Shown: one piece after another, positions 1 to 5,923 of the stretch
How the letters are laid out: each line of letters begins with the position of its first letter
How positions within the stretch are numbered: position 1 is the stretch's first letter
From: Clostridiales bacterium
Lineage (GTDB): Bacteria > Bacillota > Clostridia > Oscillospirales > JAAYOS01
Direction: 5' to 3'
Assembly: GCA_012521525.1 (NCBI GenBank)
Contig: JAAYMG010000044.1
Location: 1 to 7,613, forward strand
Length of the DNA stretch: 7,613 bases
Notes under the pieces: model-generated
What the model was told of the DNA's origin: nothing
What the model saw: the letters and a program-made list of their open reading frames with translations, nothing else
Databases searched by the model: none
Translations under genes and position numbers: made by a program

Positions 1-247
1 CGTCTACTTTTTCCGCCCTCACGCCCGCGATGAACTCAACGCCGTTTTCCCTGTAAAAATTATCCGGGCGGTATTTCATCTTCTCCTCCGTCGTTTTGCC
101 GTACAGCAGGTAGGAGATGAGTGGCCTCGAATATGTGTGGTAAGGTTCATCGCTGATGATAGTGATGCTTCCTTCCCTGTCGACCTGGCGGATCCCCTCG
201 ACCGCACCTATCCCCGCGGCGGAGTTGCCTATGATGACGTATTTCAT
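1..247 (-). CDS. FAD/NAD(P)-dependent oxidoreductase of the glutamate synthase operon (N-terminal part, cut by window edge)
   Basis: Only the first 82 codons are present; the gene continues beyond position 1. The ATG at 247-245 is preceded by AAGGTGG seven bases upstream, inside the end of the ferredoxin gene, and the gap to that gene's stop is four bases, so the two are translationally close. The protein opens MKYVIIGNSAAG, a beta strand followed by a glycine-rich dinucleotide-binding turn, then a second strand ending SITIISDEPYHTYSRPLIS, which is typical of the FAD-binding start of the pyridine-nucleotide-disulfide oxidoreductase family (nitrite reductase/NADH oxidase/rubredoxin reductase-like). 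In split glutamate synthase operons a flavoprotein of this type follows the ferredoxin. It is inferred to pass electrons between NAD(P)H or another carrier and the Fe-S subunits. The NAD(P)-binding half and any C-terminal extension cannot be seen, so its true electron donor is unknown. Confidence 0.88.
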   Translation of the reverse strand, partial: MKYVIIGNSAAGIGAVEGIRQVDREGSITIISDEPYHTYSRPLISYLLYGKTTEEKMKYRPDNFYRENGVEFIAGVRAEKVD

Positions 248-251
248 CGGT

Positions 252-683
252 TTACCACCTTTCTTCATAGACGATTGCGGCGTTGGGACACCCGGTCACG
301 CACTGGGGTGTGCCGTAAATGTTCTTCGTGCAGAGTTCGCACTTCTGCACCGGTCCTTCGTCCGACGGAGAAACGGCCCCATACGGACAGCTCAGGATAC
401 ATGTGTAGCATCCGATGCACCTGTCGCGGTCGATCGTGATAACGCCGTCACTTATGCTGATCGCACCGGTAATGCAGCCCTTCCGGCACAGCGGTTCGTC
501 GCAGTGCCTGCAGGACACCGCAAAGCTGATGCCGTTTCTTTCCTCGATTTTTATCCTGGGATTTATTCTAACGTTTTTCAGCGTGCGGGCCAGATCCCTT
601 CCGTTAAGGTTGGCAAACGCACAGTAGTATTCGCACAGATGGCATCCGAGGCACCATTCCTCATTGACATATACCCGTCTCAA
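252..683 (-). CDS. 4Fe-4S ferredoxin, four-cluster HycB/CooF-like, glutamate synthase electron-transfer subunit
   Basis: A small soluble electron-transfer protein of about 143 residues. Numbered from the chosen TTG start, the sixteen cysteines expected for four [4Fe-4S] clusters are present: a CxxCxxCxxxC set at 11/14/17/21, CxxCxxxxCxxxC at 58/61/66/70, CxxCxxCxxxCP at 89/92/95/99, and 115/118 with 128/132. This is the HycB/CooF/DmsB-type pattern. I chose TTG at 683 because GAGGTG lies six bases ahead of it and it gives an N-terminus MRRVYVNEEWC. A GTG at 692 in the same frame is possible but would sit inside that SD. The gene lies 41 bases after gltB2 and four bases before the flavoprotein gene. 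In this context it probably shuttles electrons from the flavoprotein to the FMN/3Fe-4S centre of the synthase subunit. The family is well known; the specific partner is inferred from gene order. Confidence 0.92.
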   Translation of the reverse strand: MRRVYVNEEWCLGCHLCEYYCAFANLNGRDLARTLKNVRINPRIKIEERNGISFAVSCRHCDEPLCRKGCITGAISISDGVITIDRDRCIGCYTCILSCPYGAVSPSDEGPVQKCELCTKNIYGTPQCVTGCPNAAIVYEERW

Positions 684-689
684 CTTATT

Positions 690-695
690 CACCTC
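690..695 (-). promoter_or_regulatory. Ribosome binding site that decides the ferredoxin start
   Basis: The minus strand reads GAGGTG, then six bases, then TTG at 683. The upstream GTG at 692 overlaps this element and has no separate SD of its own, which favours the TTG start. Confidence 0.65.
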
Positions 696-724
696 TGCAG
701 TATCGAATTACCGGCAACCTTCGG

Positions 725-2230
725 CTATTCGCCGGCGTGTTTGATGCCGAGTATCTCGAGCTCCTTTTCGTTGAGCCCGACACCGCGCAGCATCAGGCGG
801 TTGCCCTTCAGGGTCTCGATGGAGTTGATGCCCATTCCGCCCATCATCTCTTCGATCTCATGTTTCCATGCGTTCATCAGGTTGACAAGCCTTTTATAAC
901 CGATGTTGGGATTGAGGCGCTTTGCAAGTTCCGGGACCTGCGTCGCGATGCCCCAGTTGCATTTGCCCGTGTGGCACGATCTGCACAGGTGACAGCCCAA
1001 TGCCATCAGTGCCGCTGTCGCAACATATACGCAGTCAGCACCCAGCGCGATCGCCTTGACCACGTCCGCACTTGAACGTATACCGCCGCCGACTACGATG
1101 CTGACGTTGTCGCGGATGCCCTCGTCGCGCAGGCGCTTGTCGACACAGGCAAGGGCAAGCTCGATGGGGATCCCTACGTTGTCGCGGATCCTCGTAGGCG
1201 CCGCACCGGTACCGCCGCGGAAACCGTCTATTGCGATTATGTCCGCTCCGCTCCTCGCTATACCGCTTGCGATAGCCGCCACGTTATGTACCGCCGCGAT
1301 CTTTACTATAACCGGTTTTTGATAATTCGTCGCCTCCTTGAGGGAGTAGACCAGCTGGCGGAGGTCCTCTATGGAATAGATATCGTGGTGCGGCGCGGGA
1401 GAAATGGCGTCGCTTCCCTCAGGTATCATGCGCGTCCTGGAAACATCCGGTCCGACCTTGGTTCCCGGCAGGTGTCCGCCGATACCGGGCTTTGCGCCCT
1501 GGCCCATTTTGATCTCAATGGCCGCTGCCGCTGCCAGGTAATCCGGATGCACTCCGAAGCGACCGGATGCCACCTGAACGATCGTGTTTTTGCCGTATTT
1601 ATAGAAGTCCTCGTGCAGTCCTCCTTCGCCGGTGTTGTAGTATATACCGACCTCTTCGGCTGCACGTGCCAGGCTTTCGTGTGCGTTGTAGCTGATCGAG
1701 CCGTAGCTCATCGCCGAAAACATCACCGGCATCGACAGGGTAAGGAAAGGCGGCAGGACCTTCTTTATCCTTCCCTTTTCATCCCTTTCTATCTTCTGGG
1801 GTTTCGGTCCGAGGAAGACTTTTGTCTCCATGGGTTCCCTAAGCGGGTCTATTGAGGGGTTCGTGACCTGTGATGCGTTGATCAGCATTTTGTCGAAGTA
1901 TACGGGAAAGCTCTCGGGGTTGCCCATGCTGGAGAGCAGCACCCCGCCGCTTTCGGCCTGCTTATATATTTCGTTGATGATCTTGCCCGGCCAGTTTGCG
2001 TTTTCCTTGAACGTATGACCGGACTTGACTATCTTCAAAGCCCGGGTCGGGCAAAGCGCGACACACCGGTGGCAGTTGACGCACTTTTCGTCATATGAAA
2101 CCATCTTATTCAGATCTTCAATGTACTCATGTGCTCCGTTGGAGCACTGTCGTTCGCACACGCGGCAGTTTATGCACCGGTCCTGGTTCCGCGCGATCTC
2201 ATAATCCGGATAAATGTAATTAATAGCCAC
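725..2230 (-). CDS. gltB2: Glutamate synthase, FMN/Fe-S synthase domain protein with N-terminal ferredoxin domain (GltB2, archaeal-type)
   Basis: This 501-residue protein is the synthase module of a split glutamate synthase. It reduces 2-iminoglutarate, formed from 2-oxoglutarate and ammonia, to L-glutamate. Residues 19/22/25/29 and 50/53/56/60 form two CxxCxxCxxxC motifs, an N-terminal bacterial-type 2[4Fe-4S] ferredoxin domain. The (beta/alpha)8 FMN-binding synthase domain spans roughly 150-450, with AMSYGSIS (173-180), NTGEGG (199-204), QVASGRFGV (219-227), KPGIGGHLPG (247-256), IDGFRGGTGAAP (334-345) and VGGGIR (380-385). Cys413, Cys419 and Cys424 match the C-x5-C-x4-C motif that binds the [3Fe-4S] cluster in bacterial GltB, with an extra Cys416. 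The GTG start shares one base with the TAG stop of gltB1 (TAGTG), indicating translational coupling, and an SD with GGAAGG lies nine bases upstream. It lacks the N-terminal glutaminase and C-terminal GXGXG domains of large bacterial GltB, here supplied in trans. Confidence 0.95.
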   Translation of the reverse strand: MAINYIYPDYEIARNQDRCINCRVCERQCSNGAHEYIEDLNKMVSYDEKCVNCHRCVALCPTRALKIVKSGHTFKENANWPGKIINEIYKQAESGGVLLSSMGNPESFPVYFDKMLINASQVTNPSIDPLREPMETKVFLGPKPQKIERDEKGRIKKVLPPFLTLSMPVMFSAMSYGSISYNAHESLARAAEEVGIYYNTGEGGLHEDFYKYGKNTIVQVASGRFGVHPDYLAAAAAIEIKMGQGAKPGIGGHLPGTKVGPDVSRTRMIPEGSDAISPAPHHDIYSIEDLRQLVYSLKEATNYQKPVIVKIAAVHNVAAIASGIARSGADIIAIDGFRGGTGAAPTRIRDNVGIPIELALACVDKRLRDEGIRDNVSIVVGGGIRSSADVVKAIALGADCVYVATAALMALGCHLCRSCHTGKCNWGIATQVPELAKRLNPNIGYKRLVNLMNAWKHEIEEMMGGMGINSIETLKGNRLMLRGVGLNEKELEILGIKHAGE

Positions 2231-3318
2231 TATATCTGTCCTTCCTTCAATGTGACGATTACCGCTTCGCCGCCTTTCGGCGACCAGACTCTGTCCAGAT
2301 CCTCCTGGATGATCCTGATGGCTGCCTCTTCGCTTGCAACGTATACCATGTCATCCTTTTCGCCGGCTACCATGCTGCGGAGCTTCAGCCTGTCGTTGAG
2401 TGCCATCATGCCTCCCTCGAACCCCACTATTATAGAAAAGGGTCCTGTCAGCAGCTGGGAAGCGAACGTGTGTCTCAAGAACTCCAGTTCCTCCCGCTCC
2501 TCCCTGGGTTTGGACTCTATCGTCGTCCAGAACGGAGCGGCAAGCACATGGCTTATTTCTTTGAATGTAAGACCCTTGGTCCTGTGCAGGTAGTCTATTA
2601 TATATGTTATTACTTCCGTATCAGTCAGCAGAGTGCATTTATATCCGTACATTTCCATGGCCCGACGGTTTGCGTCATAGGAAGATATCTCACCGTTATG
2701 TACCACCGAATAGTCCAGCAGCGAGAACGGATGGGCTCCGCCCCACCATCCGGGCGTATTTGTCGGGTACCGGCCATGGGCGGTGAAGCAATACCCTTCA
2801 TATTCGTCCAGGCGGTAGAACCTTCCCACGTCCTCCGGAAATCCGACGGCTTTGAAAACTCCCATATTCTTTCCGCTGGAGAAAACATATGCCCCGTCGA
2901 TCACAGTGTTGATCCTGATCACGCACCTGACCACGAACTCCCTCTCATCAAGCTGGCTGTCTGCCAGCTTTGTCGGAAGCGGGCTTACAAAATACCTCCA
3001 TATGAGGGGTTCGTCGGTGATTTCAGGAATCTTTCTGGTCGGGATCTTGGAAAGATTGATTATATCGAAATGACTATCAAGGAAATCTTCACAATCCTTT
3101 TTTGCGGCACTGTCGTCGTAAAACACGTGGAATGCGTAATAATCCTTGTATTCGGGATATATGCCGTAACCCGCAAAACCGCCCCCAAGGCCGTTGGACC
3201 GTTCATGCATGACGGCAATGGAGTCGATGATCTTTTGTCCGGAAAAACGCTTGCCGGATTTTGAAAAGATCCCGGATATGGCACAGCCCGACAGGTTTCT
3301 GAATGTTCCTTCCCTCAC
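2230..3318 (-). CDS. gltB1: Glutamate synthase, class-II glutamine amidotransferase domain protein (GltB1)
   Basis: About 362 residues, the Ntn-type glutaminase module that releases ammonia from glutamine for the synthase partner. From the chosen GTG at 3318, Cys12 in SGCAISGIF is the probable N-terminal nucleophile after removal of a short propeptide. Other class-II amidotransferase marks are HGRYPTN (181-187), HNGE (207-210, oxyanion-hole region) and TDTE (232-235). A region unlike standalone GATase domains, about residues 40-170, is typical of the split archaeal/clostridial form. The frame opens at a TTG at 3333, but no SD precedes it, whereas GGGGG lies eight bases ahead of the GTG at 3318. 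First gene of the operon: it has a strong promoter and a terminator hairpin in its roughly 80-base leader, so expression probably depends on antitermination. Its stop overlaps the gltB2 start by one base. Confidence 0.92.
   Translation of the reverse strand: MREGTFRNLSGCAISGIFSKSGKRFSGQKIIDSIAVMHERSNGLGGGFAGYGIYPEYKDYYAFHVFYDDSAAKKDCEDFLDSHFDIINLSKIPTRKIPEITDEPLIWRYFVSPLPTKLADSQLDEREFVVRCVIRINTVIDGAYVFSSGKNMGVFKAVGFPEDVGRFYRLDEYEGYCFTAHGRYPTNTPGWWGGAHPFSLLDYSVVHNGEISSYDANRRAMEMYGYKCTLLTDTEVITYIIDYLHRTKGLTFKEISHVLAAPFWTTIESKPREEREELEFLRHTFASQLLTGPFSIIVGFEGGMMALNDRLKLRSMVAGEKDDMVYVASEEAAIRIIQEDLDRVWSPKGGEAVIVTLKEGQI
2239..2248 (-). promoter_or_regulatory. Ribosome binding site of gltB2, inside the gltB1 3' end
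   Basis: The minus strand reads GAAGGAAGGA shortly before the GTG at 2230. It supports the overlapping GTG start, where the G of the gltB1 TAG stop is the first base of the gltB2 start. Confidence 0.7.
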
Positions 3319-3340
3319 AGAAATTGCCCCCAATTACTAT

Positions 3341-3391
3341 AACAAATAAAGGCGTCCATCATATAGAGACACCTATATGATGAACACCTTT
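3341..3391 (-). terminator. Intrinsic terminator hairpin (attenuator) in the gltB operon leader
   Basis: On the minus strand the arm 3391-3373 pairs with 3366-3348 over 19 positions without a mismatch (two G-U wobbles), around a six-base loop GTGTCT (3372-3367). The GC-richer base of the stem, GGUG/CGCC, is followed by TTTATTTGTT (3350-3341). This lies wholly between the predicted transcription start (about 3398) and the gltB1 start, so transcripts should stop early unless the hairpin is prevented. Its 5' arm is shared with the small hairpin at 3381-3397, so both cannot form together. Confidence 0.75.
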
Positions 3392-3397
3392 GTTCAC
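3381..3397 (-). promoter_or_regulatory. Small 5'-end hairpin with AAAGGU hexaloop, candidate antiterminator of the gltB leader
   Basis: TGAAC (3396-3392) pairs with GTTCA (3385-3381) around the loop AAAGGT (3391-3386), closed by C-G. It starts within one or two bases of the predicted transcript 5' end. Loop and 3' arm are part of the 5' arm of the terminator hairpin, so stabilising it, for example by a bound protein, would block termination. A at loop position 1 and G at position 4 match the hexaloop rule of ANTAR-domain antiterminators such as NasR and EutV, but the second hairpin those proteins normally need is not seen. Confidence 0.5.
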
Positions 3398-3404
3398 ATC
3401 AAAC

Positions 3405-3433
3405 ATAATACTATAAAACTTCTGCCGTGTCAA
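3405..3433 (-). promoter_or_regulatory. Sigma-A promoter of the gltB operon
   Basis: On the minus strand the -35 box is TTGACA (3433-3428), the spacer is exactly 17 bases, and the -10 box is TATTAT (3410-3405), which matches consensus at 11 of 12 positions. The predicted transcription start is near 3398, giving a leader of about 80 bases before the GTG at 3318. Confidence 0.85.
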
Positions 3434-3507
3434 CAAAAATAATGAAATATTTTTATGTGTAAATTGCATTTAATCGAAGTTTAACGCTCTATATAGTCAT
3501 TATAGAC

Positions 3508-3527
3508 GTCAATTCTGCAAGATTGAC
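3508..3527. repeat. Inverted repeat GTCAAT-N8-ATTGAC, possible operator
   Basis: A perfect 6-bp inverted repeat (3508-3513 and 3522-3527) with an eight-base centre. Its half-sites lie 14 bases apart, between the two divergent promoters, about 75 bases upstream of the gltB -35 box and 43 bases upstream of the glnN -35 box. The position suits a regulator acting on both, but a 6-bp repeat in AT-rich DNA could be chance. Confidence 0.3.
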
Positions 3528-3570
3528 ATTTTGAAATTGCATCCGTCAAAAATTTTTTTGCAAAAACCAA

Positions 3571-3599
3571 TTGACAACCGACGGCGAATATGCTATTCT
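3571..3599 (+). promoter_or_regulatory. Sigma-A promoter of glnN with extended -10
   Basis: The -35 box is TTGACA (3571-3576), the spacer is 17 bases, and the -10 box is TATTCT (3594-3599) preceded by TGC, an extended -10 element (TGn). The predicted start is near G3606, leaving a leader of about 105 bases before the GTG at 3711. Confidence 0.82.
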
Positions 3600-3606
3600 C
3601 TTCCCG

Positions 3607-3664
3607 TACAGCGAAGGTGCTGTGGATAGTATGTCCGCAGCACCTCTAAATTTTTAAACTATCC
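3607..3664 (+). promoter_or_regulatory. Structured glnN leader: hexaloop hairpin overlapping a 12-bp hairpin, with a possible loop pseudoknot
   Basis: ACAGC (3608-3612) pairs with GCTGT (3619-3623) around the loop GAAGGT (3613-3618) at the extreme 5' end of the predicted transcript. The alternative fold pairs 3615-3626 with 3634-3645, 12 bp with one G-U and a seven-base loop. A T-run (3651-3655) follows five bases later, so it may be a weak terminator or attenuator. GGATAGT (3624-3630), spanning the top of this stem and its loop, is exactly complementary to ACTATCC (3658-3664), which allows a loop pseudoknot (UAGU with ACUA) or a competing helix. I do not recognise it as a known glutamine riboswitch. 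Confidence 0.5.
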
Positions 3665-3698
3665 TGTTGACACCTTTTGGTGATGCAGCGACCTTTAT

Positions 3699-3704
3699 GG
3701 AGGG
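3699..3704 (+). promoter_or_regulatory. Ribosome binding site of glnN
   Basis: GGAGGG lies six bases before the GTG at 3711, which fixes that start. CCTT at 3692-3695 can pair with the GAGG-containing stretch 3700-3703 around TATG, a weak 4-bp helix that could partly hide the SD. Confidence 0.75.
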
Positions 3705-3710
3705 ATTGAA

Positions 3711-5810
3711 GTGGAACATAAGAGTATTCCCGAACTATTTGGCAGCATGGTATTCAACGATGCGGTGATGAAAGAGCGCCTGCCGAAGGATACCTACCAG
3801 GCTATCAAAAAGACCATTGCCGACGGAACTCATCTTGAACTTGACGTAGCCAATGTAACGGCAAATGCCATGAAGGACTGGGCTGTAGAAAAGGGAGCCA
3901 CCCATTTTACCCATTGGTTCCAACCCATGACAGGTATAACGGCGGAGAAGCATGACAGCTTCATCACGCCCGACGGTTCCGGCAAGGTTATAATGGAGTT
4001 TTCGGGCAAATCCCTGGTAAAGGGAGAACCCGACGCTTCCAGCTTCCCTTCCGGAGGATTGCGGTCGACTTTCGAAGCGAGAGGATATACCGCATGGGAC
4101 CCGACCTCCTATGCATTTGTTAAAGACCACACCCTATATATCCCGACCGCGTTCTGTTCTTACAGCGGTGAAGCTCTCGACAAAAAGACGCCGCTGCTGC
4201 GGTCGATGCAGGCTCTCAGCCACCAGGCACTGCGCATATTGCGGTTGTTCGGCGTCACCGATGCAAAACGCGTCGTTTCATCGGTGGGACCTGAGCAGGA
4301 ATACTTCCTGATCGATAAAGAAGTATATCTGAAAAGACCGGACCTGATTTATTGCGGCAGGACCCTTTTTGGCGCAAACCCGCCCAAGGGCCAGGAAATG
4401 GAAGACCATTATTTCGGATCGATAAAACCGCGCGTTCGCGAATTCATGCGTGAGCTCAACGAAGAACTGTGGAAGCTGGGCATACTGGCCAAGACGGAGC
4501 ATAACGAGGTGGCCCCGGCCCAGCACGAGATCGCGCCGATATATTCTGAAGCCAACATAGCCACCGACCATAACCAGCTCCTTATGGATATAATGAAAAG
4601 CATCGCCTCAAAACACGGCCTGGCATGCCTGCTGCATGAAAAACCCTTTGCGGGGATAAACGGCAGCGGAAAACATGTCAACTGGTCCATCTCCACCGAT
4701 ACCGGGATCAACCTGCTCGAGCCAGGCGACACCCCCTTCGAAAACGCCCAGTTCCTGCTGTTCCTGATGGCAGTGATCAAGGCTGTCGACGATTACCAGG
4801 ATCTGCTCCGCCTCTCGGTGGCAAGCGCGGGCAACGACCACAGACTCGGTGCCAACGAGGCCCCGCCTGCGATCGTATCCATATTTGTTGGTGAAGAACT
4901 CAACGAAATACTTAACGCCCTGGAAAACGGCACCCTGTATAACGGAAAAGGCAAGACCCTGATGGAAATCGGCGCCACTGTCCTTCCCCACTTCCCGAAG
5001 GATACCACCGACAGGAACCGCACATCGCCCTTTGCGTTTACCGGCAATAAATTCGAATTCAGGATGCTGGGTTCCTCCTTCTCCATCGCAGGCCCCATCA
5101 TAGTGCTCAACACCATTGTGGCGGAAGCCTTGCGCCAGTTCGCAGATGAGCTGGAAAACAGCAGCGATTTCAAGGCAGATTTGAACGACCTCATCAAGAG
5201 GACGATAAAGGAACATAAGCGCATCATATTCAACGGAAACGGGTACGACCAGTCCTGGATCGAAGAAGCGGAAAGAAGAGGCCTGTCCAACCTGAAAACG
5301 ACACCCGAAGCCCTGCCCGCCTTCATCCAGCCGAAGAATGTCGAGATGTTCACACGGCATCGCGTCTTTACTGAACAGGAAATCAAGTCCCGTTACGGAA
5401 TTCTGCTCGAAAACTATTGCAAGACCATCAATATCGAAGCGCTTACCATGATAGATATGGTCAAGAAGATGGTGATCCCGGCTGTAGTATCTTATCAGTC
5501 GGAGCTTGCCGAACTCATCCTCCGCAAAAAGTCTGTCGGAACAGAAGTATCAACGTATCTGGATGAGACGCTGCTCGGAAGGATATCAATTCTCTCGGAA
5601 AGCCTTGGGAGAAAACTGGAGTACCTTACCGAACAGGTGATCAAAGTCAGGGAAATAAGCGACCATCTGGAGCTTGCAAAGGCATATCGCGAAAAGGTAT
5701 TCATTGCTATGAGCGATTTGAGGTCAACAGTTGACGAGCTAGAAACACTTGTCGCCAAAAAGCATTGGACTATCCCGACCTATGCCGAGATACTGAACAG
5801 CGTAAACTGA
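3711..5810 (+). CDS. glnN: Glutamine synthetase type III (GSIII)
   Basis: A full-length 699-residue cytoplasmic enzyme that makes glutamine from glutamate, ammonia and ATP. The length and sequence fit type III (about 700 residues) and not the roughly 450-residue type I. The N-terminal GSIII-specific region includes LFGSMVFNDAVM (9-20). Catalytic-domain motifs follow in order: GPEQEYF (193-199, metal-binding glutamates), NEVAPAQHEIAPIY (265-278), NGSGKHVNWS (317-326), AGNDHRLGANEAPP (373-386, substrate-binding loop) and DRNRTSPFAF...KFEFRM (434-452). A helical C-terminal region, about 530-699, is typical of GSIII, which forms dodecamers. The GTG start is fixed by GGAGGG six bases upstream. It is divergent from the glutamate synthase operon, making the two halves of the GS/GOGAT cycle neighbours. 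The leader RNA suggests control after initiation. No truncation or missing active-site motif is seen. Confidence 0.97.
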   Translation: MEHKSIPELFGSMVFNDAVMKERLPKDTYQAIKKTIADGTHLELDVANVTANAMKDWAVEKGATHFTHWFQPMTGITAEKHDSFITPDGSGKVIMEFSGKSLVKGEPDASSFPSGGLRSTFEARGYTAWDPTSYAFVKDHTLYIPTAFCSYSGEALDKKTPLLRSMQALSHQALRILRLFGVTDAKRVVSSVGPEQEYFLIDKEVYLKRPDLIYCGRTLFGANPPKGQEMEDHYFGSIKPRVREFMRELNEELWKLGILAKTEHNEVAPAQHEIAPIYSEANIATDHNQLLMDIMKSIASKHGLACLLHEKPFAGINGSGKHVNWSISTDTGINLLEPGDTPFENAQFLLFLMAVIKAVDDYQDLLRLSVASAGNDHRLGANEAPPAIVSIFVGEELNEILNALENGTLYNGKGKTLMEIGATVLPHFPKDTTDRNRTSPFAFTGNKFEFRMLGSSFSIAGPIIVLNTIVAEALRQFADELENSSDFKADLNDLIKRTIKEHKRIIFNGNGYDQSWIEEAERRGLSNLKTTPEALPAFIQPKNVEMFTRHRVFTEQEIKSRYGILLENYCKTINIEALTMIDMVKKMVIPAVVSYQSELAELILRKKSVGTEVSTYLDETLLGRISILSESLGRKLEYLTEQVIKVREISDHLELAKAYREKVFIAMSDLRSTVDELETLVAKKHWTIPTYAEILNSVN

Positions 5811-5923
5811 GACCAATGCTAAATACTCACAACCTCCTCATTATGCATGTTTTATCACAAAGATAAGCGATTTGGTCATTTGGGCGGCCTGAGCGTAAAT
5901 GCAGACTGATTGGGTATACTATA

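Larger units (their letters stand above)
3319..3710. other. Divergent control region between the gltB operon and glnN
   Basis: No gene is visible in these 392 bases. The region is distinctly AT-rich compared with the flanking coding sequence. It contains, from left to right, the gltB1 leader with a terminator hairpin, the gltB promoter, about 137 bases of AT-rich DNA with short inverted and direct repeats between the two -35 boxes, the glnN promoter, and a glnN leader of about 105 bases with a strong hairpin. The layout is suited to joint control of glutamine and glutamate synthesis. Confidence 0.85.

Noticed and set aside
711..735. CCGGC...GCCGG hairpin between gltB2 and the ferredoxin gene as a terminator or processing site.
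   Set aside because: The stem is only five base pairs, overlaps the gltB2 stop and has no T-run; an operon-internal terminator is not supported.
156..899. Long plus-strand open frame opposite the ferredoxin and gltB2.
   Set aside because: It is antisense to genes with complete cysteine motifs, has no supporting start signal, and its translation shows no recognisable domain.
3341..3391. Resemblance of GTTCATC and GGACG in the gltB leader to the conserved parts of the glnA (glutamine-I) riboswitch.
   Set aside because: The two parts simply face each other as arms of the terminator stem, and the conserved purine-rich stretch that should follow GGACGG is replaced by CCTTTATTT. The match is too short to call a riboswitch.
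3499..3504. Perfect TATAAT on the minus strand as a second gltB promoter.
   Set aside because: No acceptable -35 box lies 16-18 bases upstream, and a near-consensus promoter exists at 3405-3433.
3381..3664. Calling the two leaders classical ANTAR dual-hairpin targets.
   Set aside because: Only one hexaloop hairpin is found in each leader, there is no room for a second one upstream of it after the predicted transcription start, and the glnN loop begins with G rather than A.
4608..5360. Long minus-strand frame inside glnN.
   Set aside because: It is fully antisense to the conserved glutamine synthetase catalytic domain and has no start signal or recognisable motif.
5838..5870. Minus-strand AGGAGG near 5832-5837 as the start of a small gene.
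   Set aside because: The GTG that follows it reaches a stop codon after three codons.
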